Assembly (NCBI RefSeq): GCF_000525855.1
Contig: NZ_AODE01000029.1
Coordinates: forward strand, 21,630-85,629
DNA length: 64,000 nt
DNA from: Listeria cornellensis FSL F6-0969
Lineage (GTDB): Bacteria > Bacillota > Bacilli > Lactobacillales > Listeriaceae
Direction of reading: 5' to 3'
Shown here in pieces: positions 55,540 to 63,612 of the stretch; position 1 is the stretch's first letter, and every line of letters begins with the position of its first letter. Below the pieces are notes generated by a model. That model had not been told where the DNA came from and made no database searches. It saw nothing but the letters and a program-made list of their open reading frames with translations. The translations under genes were made by a program, and so were the position numbers.

Positions 55540-56122
55540 ATGAGTCAAGAATTAGAAATTGAATTTAAAAATATGTTGACCGCAAGCGAATACGATTTGT
55601 TAATGAATGAATTCCGCTTAGAGGAAGCTGATTTTTTCACGCAAACGAATTATTATTTTGACACCGCTGATTTTCAGTTAAAAGAACGCTTAGCCGCTTT
55701 AAGAATCCGAAAACGGGAGTTGCATTACGAACTCACCTTAAAAAACACCAGAACAAATCGGTTTATTGGAAACGACACAAATCCTAGCAGAAGAACAAGT
55801 CTCAGCAATTTTAGACGGTGCCAATATCCCAGTCGGACAAGTTCGTGACGCACTACATACGCTTGGCATCGACCACCAAGAACTCGTCATGTTCGGCTCC
55901 TTAACAACAACCCGTGCTGAAAAAAACTATAAAAAAGGACTGCTCGTTTTCGATAAAAGCTTCTATAGTGACACACATGATTTCGAATTAGAATATGAAG
56001 TCGCTGATTTTGAAAAAGGTAAATTGATTTTTAATCGTTTTTTAGAGGACCGAAAGATTCCGCAGCGGCCGACAAAGAATAAAATATTACGTTTTTATGA
56101 AGCTGTTTACAAAGAGAAATAA
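55540..56122 (+). pseudogene. CYTH-domain triphosphatase/cyclase-like protein (YjbK-like), frameshifted
   Basis: About 193 residues when repaired. N-terminal ELEIEFKNMLT gives the ExExK motif of CYTH; NYYFDTADFQLKERLAALRIRKRE and YELTLK follow; the second frame has the remaining strands (FDKSFYSDTHDFELEYEVADFEKG). The frame breaks in the A6 run at 55740-55745; A5 gives TLKTPEQIGLLETTQILAEEQ. YjbK-like proteins hydrolyse inorganic triphosphate in some bacteria. AAGGAG with eight-base spacing precedes the ATG. Between the TPR and yjbH genes, as in Bacillus. Confidence 0.85.
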
Positions 56123-56395
56123 AGTCTCTCTATGACTTGATGTTAGCGCACTCATGGAAAGTTGTAAAAATAAGAATTCACACGAAATGTTACAATTCCG
56201 TCAAATTTAGGTAAGGAAGTTTTGTATTTTTGATTGCAATCATTTGTTAATTTACCCTTCCACTGCTAAAATATAGTTATGGTAGTATGAATGTGTCGTG
56301 ACATATCCAGCAAATGACTCCTTAGAAAAATAGAACCATTCGCGTATACTTTGTCTAATCAAGAGAGATTAGAATCTGAAAAACAGGTGATAGCA

Positions 56396-57199
56396 ATGAT
56401 AAACCAAAATCTATATCTTCAATCGGTCTGTAATAGCAAGCCTATTGAGATTTATCTATTTTTCGACCCGGCTTGTACGGAGTGCTGGAACATGGAACAT
56501 ACAATACGGAGGTTGCAGATGGAATATGGCAACTACTTTAAGTTGCGCTATGTCCTGCATAATAACCTGCAGACGGTGATGAATCGGCAAAAACGAAATG
56601 CCTGTACGATTCCACAACCCGAAATGGCCCACATGTCTTATATTTCCTGTTTAGCGGTGAAAGCTGCGGAACTCCAAGGAAAGAAACAAGGCATTGATTT
56701 CTTGCGCAAACTCCAAGAATCCCATTTTATTGACGAAAAGGATATTTCTGAATCGAGCGTTCTATACGAAACCGCCAAAATAGTCGGCCTTGATTTGATA
56801 GAGTTCAAAAGTGATCTACAATCTAATCTCGCCAAACGGGCCTATATTGGCGATCAAAAAGTAGCGCATGAAATGGAAATTAATGAGAATCCAACTGTTG
56901 TCTTTTTCAATCGAAATATTGAAGACGAGGGCTTGAAGATTAGCGGCTTGCATCGTTATGATGTCTATGTGCACATTCTTTCCGAGTTGCTTAATCATTT
57001 TCCCGAGCCCAAAGAGACACCAACGCTTGAGGAGTATATGGAAGAAGTCCAGATTTCTACAACGAAAGAAATTGCGAATATGTATGCTTTACCCGAGAAA
57101 CAAGTAGAACGCCAGATGAAGAAGTGGCGCTTACAACAAAAAGTCACGATGGTCGATTCTAAGGATGGTCAAACACTTTGGAAATACGTTGCCTTATAA
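56396..57199 (+). CDS. spxH: ClpXP adaptor SpxH (YjbH)
   Basis: 267-residue thioredoxin-fold adaptor that delivers Spx to Clp[31 protein letters not shown] carries the CxxC (Cys27/Cys30); the His-rich N-terminus of the Bacillus protein is absent. [11 protein letters not shown] and the C-terminal helical part match. Start 56396 (MINQNLYLQ) with AGGTGAT upstream; the extension to 56351 overlaps a TATACT -10-like box and a leader hairpin (TCTAATC/GATTAGA). Followed by a terminator. Confidence 0.9.
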   Translation: MINQNLYLQSVCNSKPIEIYLFFDPACTECWNMEHTIRRLQMEYGNYFKLRYVLHNNLQTVMNRQKRNACTIPQPEMAHMSYISCLAVKAAELQGKKQGIDFLRKLQESHFIDEKDISESSVLYETAKIVGLDLIEFKSDLQSNLAKRAYIGDQKVAHEMEINENPTVVFFNRNIEDEGLKISGLHRYDVYVHILSELLNHFPEPKETPTLEEYMEEVQISTTKEIANMYALPEKQVERQMKKWRLQQKVTMVDSKDGQTLWKYVAL

Positions 57200-57209
57200 C
57201 ATTATTATT

Positions 57210-57248
57210 AAAAAAGCTGTTTCGTATGATGCGAAACAGCTCTTTTTT
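57210..57248 (+). terminator. Terminator of spxH
   Basis: AGCTGTTTCG / CGAAACAGCT stem followed by TTTTTT. Confidence 0.88.
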
Positions 57249-57279
57249 AATGAAATTTTCATAATAATAACGTTGTACT

Positions 57280-57413
57280 TTAATGCTTCTGCTTTAATAT
57301 AGAGAATGTAAAGCAAGGACAGCAATTAGTTTTACCCCCCTTTTTCTAATTGTGGTGTCCCTTCACAAACTCCTTTTTTCGACCTGCTCCCCCTAAGCTG
57401 GTCGTTTTTTTTT
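57280..57413 (+). ncRNA. Candidate C-rich trans-acting sRNA
   Basis: Promoter-like TTGTAC-16-TAATAT at about 57273-57300 precedes an RNA of roughly 110 nt. Hairpin 1: GGACA...CAATTAG closing a loop TTTTACCCCCC with CTAATTG...TGTCC. Hairpin 2 is the terminator CGACC-T-GCT / AGC-T-GGTCG with loop CCCCCTA, then nine T. C-rich single-stranded loops are typical of Firmicutes sRNAs that bind ribosome sites (RsaE/RoxS, FsrA, LhrC). No ORF. Confidence 0.6.
57380..57413 (+). terminator. Terminator of the candidate sRNA
   Basis: CGACC...GGTCG stem with C-rich loop followed by TTTTTTTTT; no protein gene lies directly upstream. Confidence 0.85.
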
Positions 57414-57476
57414 ATGCTAATTAACAGATTGATACTAATATTCATTCTCAATTAGATTAAATTTTTATCAATTAGA

Positions 57477-57505
57477 TTGTTTTATCTCTATATCAGTAGT
57501 ATACT
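57477..57505 (+). promoter_or_regulatory. Promoter of the P1B-4 ATPase gene
   Basis: TTGTTT, 17-base spacer, TATACT. TCAATTAGATT is repeated at 57448 and 57468, about two helical turns apart, just upstream of and overlapping the -35. Confidence 0.6.
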
Positions 57506-57578
57506 AAGGTTAAATAATATATTCATTTACTATCTGTTCTCAGTCTATGAGGGCAGATTTTCGCATTTTAAGGTTATC

Positions 57579-57591
57579 GATAATCATTATC
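57579..57591. promoter_or_regulatory. Fur box at the P1B-4 ATPase start
   Basis: GATAATCATTATC, a perfect dyad matching the 7-1-7 Fur consensus TGATAATNATTATCA at 14 of 15 positions when extended, 18 bases before the ATG. Confidence 0.8.
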
Positions 57592-57609
57592 AATTAAAGG
57601 AGGTTTATC

Positions 57610-59454
57610 ATGGTTCATTTTCTAAAACGTAATATTGAACTAATTGCAGCTATCATAAGTGGCCTTTTTCTCTTGATTGGCTGGTTATTATCTGAGAATT
57701 CCGCAACACCCATCATTTTCCTTGTCGCTTTTGTTATCGGTGGATTTGCAAAGGCTAAAGAAGGCATCACCAATACAATCCGCACGAAGAAGTTGAATGT
57801 GGAGCTTCTCATGGTGATTGCAGCTATTGGGGCTTCCATCATCGGCTACTGGTTAGAGGGCGCTATTCTAATCTTTATCTTCTCGCTTAGCGGCGCCTTA
57901 GAAACGTATACGATGAACAAGAGTAAACGCGACATATCTAATTTACTTGAGATACAACCCATGACAGCATCCCTTCTTCAAACAGACAATTCCACGACAG
58001 AGGTTCCCGTTGAGGAGCTTTTGGAAGGCCAGTTTATTCTTATTCGTCCCGGCGAGATTGTACCTCTGGATGGCGTTATCATGAAAGGCGTATCCACACT
58101 TGATGAAGCAGCGATTTCAGGTGAGCCCGTTCCCGTTGAGAAAAAAGAAAACAATCCTATATTTGCAGGTACCATTAATTTGAGCGGTGCCTTAACTGTA
58201 AAAATAACACAAACATCTGAGAATACACTATTCAGCAAAATTATCGAACTTGTCCAACAAGCACAAACTAAACCCTCTAGAACGGCTCGTTTGATCGAAC
58301 GTTTTGAAGATACGTATGTCAAAATTGTTTTATTCACTGTTGGCATCATGTTATTTCTACCCCATTTTGCTTTTGGTTGGGATTGGACAGAAACTTTTTA
58401 TCGGGCAATGGTTTTGCTTGTAGTCGCTTCTCCTTGTGCGCTTATTGCTTCTGTTACACCGGCAACGCTTGCTGCAATTTCAAACGGCGCGCGCCATGGC
58501 ATTTTATTTAAAGGTGGCATTTACCTAGAAAATCTGCACAACATTCCTGCTATTGCTTTTGATAAAACAGGCACTTTGACGCAAGGAAAACCAGTATTAA
58601 CGGATATATACTTGGAAAAGTATGTTTCTCCGGCCATTATTGCTTCCATTGAGAGCAAGTCCACACATCCGCTTGCACAAAGTATTGTTCGCGCATTAGA
58701 CACCGACATACTACCTGATATCACTGTAACAGACGTGCCAGGCCGTGGCGTTAAATCGACTATAGCGAATCAAGAATGGCGCATTGGAAAAGACGATTTC
58801 GTTGGCAAAGATAGCGCATCAGCCTACACCGATAAATATAATTCAGCGCTTGCATCCGAGGGGAAAACGCTAGTCTTCGTTTCTTGTAGCAAGGAAATCG
58901 TAGGTGTTCTAGCTTTAAAGGATATCGCCCGAAAAGAAGCCCAGAAAACCATCCAATCGCTGCATGCCCTGTCGATCAAAACCATTATGATAACAGGGGA
59001 CAGCCAGCATACCGCAGATACCATTGGCAAAGAACTCGGCATAGATAGCGTGATTGCCGAATGCCTCCCCGAGCATAAAGTCACACGCCTACTAGCCCTT
59101 CAGAAAAAATATGGTGCGATTGCGATGATTGGCGACGGAATTAACGATGCACCTGCACTGGCAAATGCGGATGTCGGTATCGCAATGGGCGAAGGCACAG
59201 ATATAGCTATCGAAACAGCCGATATAATTCTAATGAAAAATAATCTCTCCAAGCTTACGTTCGCACTTAAGCTATCGAAAAAACTCCACCGTATCACTTG
59301 GCAAAATATCATTTTCTCACTTTGCGTGATCGGATTGCTTATTCTATCTAATTTTTTTCAAATAATTAACTTGCCGTTTGGTGTCATTGGTCATGAAGGC
59401 AGCACCATTTTAGTTATTCTAAATGGGTTGCGCATGTTGCGACTCAAGGCTTGA
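57610..59454 (+). CDS. frvA: P1B-4-type Fe2+-exporting ATPase (FrvA/PfeT-like)
   Basis: 614 residues, no N-terminal metal-binding domain. Membrane motif ASPCALI (SPC) and C-terminal HEGSTILVILNGLRML (HEGxT) are the P1B-4 signature; DKTGTL (Asp318), TGDSQHT and GDGINDAPA are the P-type catalytic motifs; GEP(V/T) actuator as ISGEPVPVEKK. Six helices. P1B-4 pumps FrvA (Listeria, Fur-regulated) and PfeT (Bacillus) export Fe2+ and protect against iron and heme excess. AAAGGAGG upstream. A Fur box overlaps the leader. Confidence 0.92.
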   Translation: MVHFLKRNIELIAAIISGLFLLIGWLLSENSATPIIFLVAFVIGGFAKAKEGITNTIRTKKLNVELLMVIAAIGASIIGYWLEGAILIFIFSLSGALETYTMNKSKRDISNLLEIQPMTASLLQTDNSTTEVPVEELLEGQFILIRPGEIVPLDGVIMKGVSTLDEAAISGEPVPVEKKENNPIFAGTINLSGALTVKITQTSENTLFSKIIELVQQAQTKPSRTARLIERFEDTYVKIVLFTVGIMLFLPHFAFGWDWTETFYRAMVLLVVASPCALIASVTPATLAAISNGARHGILFKGGIYLENLHNIPAIAFDKTGTLTQGKPVLTDIYLEKYVSPAIIASIESKSTHPLAQSIVRALDTDILPDITVTDVPGRGVKSTIANQEWRIGKDDFVGKDSASAYTDKYNSALASEGKTLVFVSCSKEIVGVLALKDIARKEAQKTIQSLHALSIKTIMITGDSQHTADTIGKELGIDSVIAECLPEHKVTRLLALQKKYGAIAMIGDGINDAPALANADVGIAMGEGTDIAIETADIILMKNNLSKLTFALKLSKKLHRITWQNIIFSLCVIGLLILSNFFQIINLPFGVIGHEGSTILVILNGLRMLRLKA

Positions 59455-59483
59455 ACTATTTTCCCATCACAAAAAAGAGTCCA

Positions 59484-59526
59484 GAAAAAAATCCTATGCC
59501 AATAAAAACGGACATAGGATTTTTTC
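59484..59526. terminator. Bidirectional terminator
   Basis: AAAAAAATCCTATG / CATAGGATTTTTT stem between the convergent ATPase and htpX genes. Confidence 0.85.
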
Positions 59527-59551
59527 CAAACTCTTTATGACTATCCATTGT

Positions 59552-60481
59552 TTACATATGTTCCAAACGCTCAATTCTGCTTGCAATTGGCGGATGTGAG
59601 TCAAACATTCCGGCTTTCTCTTTCTTCTTCTTCTTTTCACCTTTTGACGGCGTTGTGAAGTAGATCGATTCGGAAGCTGCACTCGGCTGTTTCATCTTCG
59701 TTGTATCGCCACCAATTTTGCGCAGGGCATCAGCTAAACCTTGTGGGTTCCGCGTCAGTTCGATGGCTGTCGCATCCGCTAAATACTCGCGGTTACGGCT
59801 TAGCGCAAACTGAATCGCCGTTGCAATGATTGGTGCTAGAATAACAAAAATAAGGGCTACGATGTAAATAATCGCTTGCGCACCACCACCGCCATTGTTG
59901 TCGTTACTTTTACGATTGTTGTTTCCGCCAGTAATGCTACCCCAAAAGAGCATCCGCATTGCTAAATCTGACAAAATTGCAACGACAGCCACGAGCGCGA
60001 TTGCAATTGTAGAGAGACGAATATCGTAATTACGAATATGCGCCACTTCATGCGCGATAACACCTTCTAGCTCATAGCGTTCCAACTTGTTAAGCAAGCC
60101 TCGCGTCACAGCAACCGCACCTTTTTCAGGCGAGATTCCTGTTGCGAAAGCATTCGGACTCGGATCTTCGACGATGTAGACTTTTGGCATCGGAATACCT
60201 GCTACCATCGCCATACTTTCCACTGTATCCCAAAGTACTGGTTCCTGATCTTTAGACGTGACTTCTTTCGCCCGATTCATCGTCATAACGACCTTTGAAC
60301 TGGAAAAAATCATGATCGCGATATAAATAGCACCAATCACAGCCGCCATAATCAGGCCGTTCAAGTAATTATTATAGACCAAAATCCCAATCGCACAACC
60401 GACCAGCATCACAAAAATGAAGAATCCTAAAACAATGAACACTGTCTTACGCTTATTAGCCGCTATTTGTTCAAATAACAT
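59552..60481 (-). CDS. htpX: Membrane zinc metalloprotease HtpX
   Basis: 309 residues, M48 family. Four helices, HEVAHIRN active site (Zn His/Glu/His) and the third ligand in SRNREYLADATA. N-terminal FEQIAANKRKTVFIVLGFFIF. A low-complexity insert GGNNNRKSNDNNGGGG lies before the third helix. Degrades damaged membrane proteins. Twenty-three bases downstream of lemA; the lemA-htpX pair is conserved in Listeria. Confidence 0.95.
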   Translation of the reverse strand: MLFEQIAANKRKTVFIVLGFFIFVMLVGCAIGILVYNNYLNGLIMAAVIGAIYIAIMIFSSSKVVMTMNRAKEVTSKDQEPVLWDTVESMAMVAGIPMPKVYIVEDPSPNAFATGISPEKGAVAVTRGLLNKLERYELEGVIAHEVAHIRNYDIRLSTIAIALVAVVAILSDLAMRMLFWGSITGGNNNRKSNDNNGGGGAQAIIYIVALIFVILAPIIATAIQFALSRNREYLADATAIELTRNPQGLADALRKIGGDTTKMKQPSAASESIYFTTPSKGEKKKKKEKAGMFDSHPPIASRIERLEHM

Positions 60482-60504
60482 GGCGCATTCTTCCTTTCAG
60501 TGTT

Positions 60505-61068
60505 TTAGAATTGAACTTTTGGAACCACTTTTTCTTCCTCTGGTGTTGCAAGCATGTCGCGTTTCGTAAATCCGCCCATTTTAGCAACGATGTTAGAAGG
60601 TACAGATTCAATTTTTGTGTTATACGTCATCACTGTTGTGTTATACAGTTGACGTGAATAAGCCACTTTGTTCTCTGTTGTTGCGAGTTCATGTTGCAAC
60701 TCGATAAATGACGTATTCGCTTTTAAATCTGGGTAAGACTCTGCCAAAGCAAAAACGGATTTCAGCGCGCCAGTCAGCATGTTATCTGCTTCCATTTGTT
60801 CGCTACGACCATCTGCTGGGGCTTGTGTCATCATGTTACGTGCTTCCACTACTTGTGCAAGCGTTTCTTTCTCATGTGACGCATAACCTTTGACCGTTTC
60901 AATTAAGTTCGGAATTAAATCAAAGCGACGTTTCAGTTGCACATCGATTTGCGCCCACGTTTCTTCTACTCTATTGCGATATTTGACAAGGCTGTTATAC
61001 AGTCCGAAATAAATCAAGACAAGTATGACAACAACCGCGATAGCAATAATCCATCCTATCATGTTCAT
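60505..61068 (-). CDS. lemA: LemA-family protein
   Basis: 187 residues. One N-terminal helix (IIAIAVVVILVLIYFGLY) then a helical domain with the LemA signature YNSLVKYRNRVEETWAQIDVQLKRRFDLIPNLIETVKGY and YNTKIESVPSNIVA. Named for an antigen of Listeria that presents a peptide by MHC; its cellular role is unclear but it is usually coupled to HtpX. AAGGAG upstream of ATG 61068; ATG 61062 is equally possible. Confidence 0.93.
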   Translation of the reverse strand: MNMIGWIIAIAVVVILVLIYFGLYNSLVKYRNRVEETWAQIDVQLKRRFDLIPNLIETVKGYASHEKETLAQVVEARNMMTQAPADGRSEQMEADNMLTGALKSVFALAESYPDLKANTSFIELQHELATTENKVAYSRQLYNTTVMTYNTKIESVPSNIVAKMGGFTKRDMLATPEEEKVVPKVQF

Positions 61069-61194
61069 ACAACTCCTTTTCATGTTTGTTTCCATTATAA
61101 CAGCGTTTCTACGGAATCACAATCATTCAGCGGGGCTACAAACGCTGAGGTTTGGTGGTATGGGGATAGACTTGCGTAAAAACATAATTTATTT

Positions 61195-62460
61195 TTAAGC
61201 TTTGACGCGTTTCTTGGCTTTTCGTTCTTCTTTTTTCTTGCGCATGAAGTAAAATTCTTCTACGGGATGGTCTACCGTCATTTTTACTGTCATCATTGCG
61301 TTTGGAGCACGCTCAATTGGCTCGTCCTGTTCATTCCAGAGGTCTTTCACCACTTGCTTAAAGCCAACTTCTCCTGGACCGTAAAATTCAATTTCTTCGC
61401 CGATGCCAAAATTATTTCGTTGTTGTAATGTCGCGATTTTTGTTGCTGGGTCGTAGTCTAGTACTTGTGCTGCGAACGCGTATTGCGGAATTTTGCGGGT
61501 TTTGCCGAATAATTGCTCGTCTTCGGTCGGCTCTTGATAGAAGAAACCAGTCGATAACTCGCGCTGTGCTACTTTCCAAAGTTCGGCTTCCCAGGCTGGA
61601 TCAAATACGAAATTATCCGGGTCCGCGCAGTAGGCGTCCACGACTTTACGGTACACGCTAGCCACTGTCGAAACGTAATGAATGGACTTCATCCGGCCTT
61701 CAATTTTGAGACTATCCACGCCAGCTTCGACCATATCAGGAATAAAGCGAATCATCGAAAGATCCACAGCACTCATCGAAAACGGCTCTTCGTCCTCATC
61801 TACAAGGTTACGTGGCACGCCATTATCGATTTCAAAAAGGTCATATTTCCAGCGACAACTCTGCGCACAACCGCCACGATTCGCGTCCCGATTCGCCATA
61901 TGGTTCGACAGCGTACAGCGACCAGAATACGAGATACACATCGCGCCATGAATGAACGCTTCCATCTCGACATCCGTATTTTGACCGATTTCCTGAATCT
62001 CGCTCATGCTCACTTCACGCGCCAAAACCACGCGCTCCAAGCCCTGCTGCTTCCAGAATTCAAGCGTCTTGTAGTTCGTCGCCGAAGCCTGCGTCGATAA
62101 ATGCACAGGAAGTCCCGGTGCGTCCGCAAAACAAATACTAATCAGCGCTGGATCCGACACGATGACCGCGTCAATCCCAATATCACGCAACGTCCGGAAA
62201 AACTCGCCAGCACCTTCCGTATCCCCATCATGCGCCACCATATTCGCCGCCACATACACTTTCGCATCACGCGCATGCGCAAACGCTACACCTTCTTGCA
62301 TTTCCTCATATGAAAAATTCCCTGCACGCGAACGAAGCCCGAAAGCCTGTCCACCAATATATACAGCGTCCGCACCATAGCGAATCGCAATTTTTAACTT
62401 CTCAAGATTACCCGCCGGCGCTAAAACTTCCGGCTTTTTCAAATTTTTTCTTCCAGTCAT
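61195..62460 (-). CDS. U32-family peptidase (TrhP2/YrrO-like tRNA hydroxylation protein)
   Basis: 421 residues. U32 signature EAFIHGAMCISYSGRCTLSNHMANRDANRGGCAQSCRWKY with four Cys for a putative Fe-S cluster; N-terminal TIM-barrel PEVLAPAGNLEKLKIAIRYGADAVYIGG. In Bacillus TrhP1/TrhP2 make 5-hydroxyuridine at tRNA wobble 34; protease activity is doubtful. GGAGG gives eight-base spacing to ATG 62460. Thirteen bases after its partner. Confidence 0.9.
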   Translation of the reverse strand: MTGRKNLKKPEVLAPAGNLEKLKIAIRYGADAVYIGGQAFGLRSRAGNFSYEEMQEGVAFAHARDAKVYVAANMVAHDGDTEGAGEFFRTLRDIGIDAVIVSDPALISICFADAPGLPVHLSTQASATNYKTLEFWKQQGLERVVLAREVSMSEIQEIGQNTDVEMEAFIHGAMCISYSGRCTLSNHMANRDANRGGCAQSCRWKYDLFEIDNGVPRNLVDEDEEPFSMSAVDLSMIRFIPDMVEAGVDSLKIEGRMKSIHYVSTVASVYRKVVDAYCADPDNFVFDPAWEAELWKVAQRELSTGFFYQEPTEDEQLFGKTRKIPQYAFAAQVLDYDPATKIATLQQRNNFGIGEEIEFYGPGEVGFKQVVKDLWNEQDEPIERAPNAMMTVKMTVDHPVEEFYFMRKKKEERKAKKRVKA

Positions 62461-62473
62461 TGTCATGCCCTCC

Positions 62474-63382
62474 TCATTTTACCTCATCTGGTTGTTTCAA
62501 AAAGAATCCTGTTCCAAGCGCCCGCGTCTCCGGCTGTAATTTTGCTAAACGGTTCACAAATGTCTCCGCAACAAAATCACCCGCCTCAAGTGCCTCCTTC
62601 GCCTTCACGAAAAGTGCCACAATCGCGACAAAATCCTCACCCGGCAACAAGACACCGTCCAGCTTCCACGTTCTGAGACCTGCGTTATACACACGCTCCA
62701 AATAAGGCATCAACGACAAATCTTCTGTTGAAAAAATATGCGTGCCATTCTCATCCTCATAAATTGGCAACTGACTGTCCGCATCATTCGGTTCACGCAA
62801 ATAAAGCCCGCGATCCTTCGATGTATCATCTTTTATCTCCACAATATTTTGGTAATTCGTCACGAGTTTGCGCTTCGACTGGTGAATACACGTCGGGCCA
62901 TACACCTGCACCTCAATCGGCACATCCATTTTCGCCGTAATCGCTTCAAGTTCAATCAGCGTCAATTCACGCGCCATAACAGCACCAACTGCCCCCTGCT
63001 TCACCCAAAAATCCACTTGTTCCGCGCTCGTTACAAACGTCTGCGCATCATAAACAAACGGTAAATCAAGCTTCATCTCATGCAACATAAAAACAACACC
63101 GGGATCCCCTACAGTAATGGCGTCTACTTTCATGTTAGAAAGTTCACGTAAATAGTCAGGTAAATCATGCAGATGCTCATTATGCATCAACGCATTCACG
63201 GCCACTAAGACCTTTTTCCCCGCTTCGTGCGCTTTGTTAGTAATTTCACTAATATCGGCGAGCGTCAGTGATTGCGGCATGCGCAGCCCAAATCGACTTC
63301 CTCCGACGTATAGCGTGTCTACCCCCGCGCCCAACAACAATTCAGCTTGCAAAACCGACTCTGCCGTGGCAATAATATTCAT
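62474..63382 (-). CDS. U32-family peptidase partner (TrhP1/YrrN-like)
   Basis: 302 residues. TIM-barrel-like ESVLQAELLLGAGVDTLYVGGSRFGLRMPQ with the shorter U32 core VYGPTCIHQSKRKLVTNYQNIV: only one Cys, so no cluster of its own. It forms a complex with the longer partner encoded downstream. AAAGGAG seven bases before the ATG. First gene of the two-gene operon. Confidence 0.9.
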   Translation of the reverse strand: MNIIATAESVLQAELLLGAGVDTLYVGGSRFGLRMPQSLTLADISEITNKAHEAGKKVLVAVNALMHNEHLHDLPDYLRELSNMKVDAITVGDPGVVFMLHEMKLDLPFVYDAQTFVTSAEQVDFWVKQGAVGAVMARELTLIELEAITAKMDVPIEVQVYGPTCIHQSKRKLVTNYQNIVEIKDDTSKDRGLYLREPNDADSQLPIYEDENGTHIFSTEDLSLMPYLERVYNAGLRTWKLDGVLLPGEDFVAIVALFVKAKEALEAGDFVAETFVNRLAKLQPETRALGTGFFLKQPDEVK

Positions 63383-63422
63383 GTTTTATCTCTCCTTTGA
63401 TCTGTTTAAAACGTACTTGATT

Positions 63423-63451
63423 AGAGTAACACAGTTAAGGCAAGGCATCAA
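63423..63451 (-). promoter_or_regulatory. Promoter of the U32 peptidase operon
   Basis: TTGATG, 17-base spacer, TACTCT on the minus strand, about 41 bases before the start. Confidence 0.6.
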
Positions 63452-63454
63452 GAG

Positions 63455-63565
63455 GCAATCGAGCAGGAGGTGCCATTAAGTTCCGACCCCTCACACCACC
63501 TTACTTACTACCAAGAAGCCTGTTGCGGACTTGCACCACTTAGCATTTGCGCATGCTGGGCGCAC
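63455..63565 (-). mobile_element. Group II intron-like 5' fragment (remnant)
   Basis: Minus strand begins GTGCGCCCAGC and continues with GGTGCAAGTCC...CAACAGGC and GTGTGAGGGGTCGG, phrases typical of the 5' end and domain I of bacterial group II introns. Only about 110 bases; no reverse transcriptase or 3' domain in the window. From memory of intron sequences, not verified. Confidence 0.45.
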
Positions 63566-63570
63566 CTATA

Positions 63571-63607
63571 AAAAGATGGCTCCTGCTCACGACAGAAACC
63601 ATCTTTT
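63571..63607. terminator. Terminator of the Ig-like protein gene
   Basis: AAAAGATGG / CCATCTTTT stem, T run on both exits. Confidence 0.85.
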
Positions 63608-63612
63608 TGACG

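Noticed and set aside
63440..63565. tRNA or T-box in the gap before the U32 operon
   Set aside because: No cloverleaf, CCA end or T-box GGTGG motif; group II intron-like phrases fit better.
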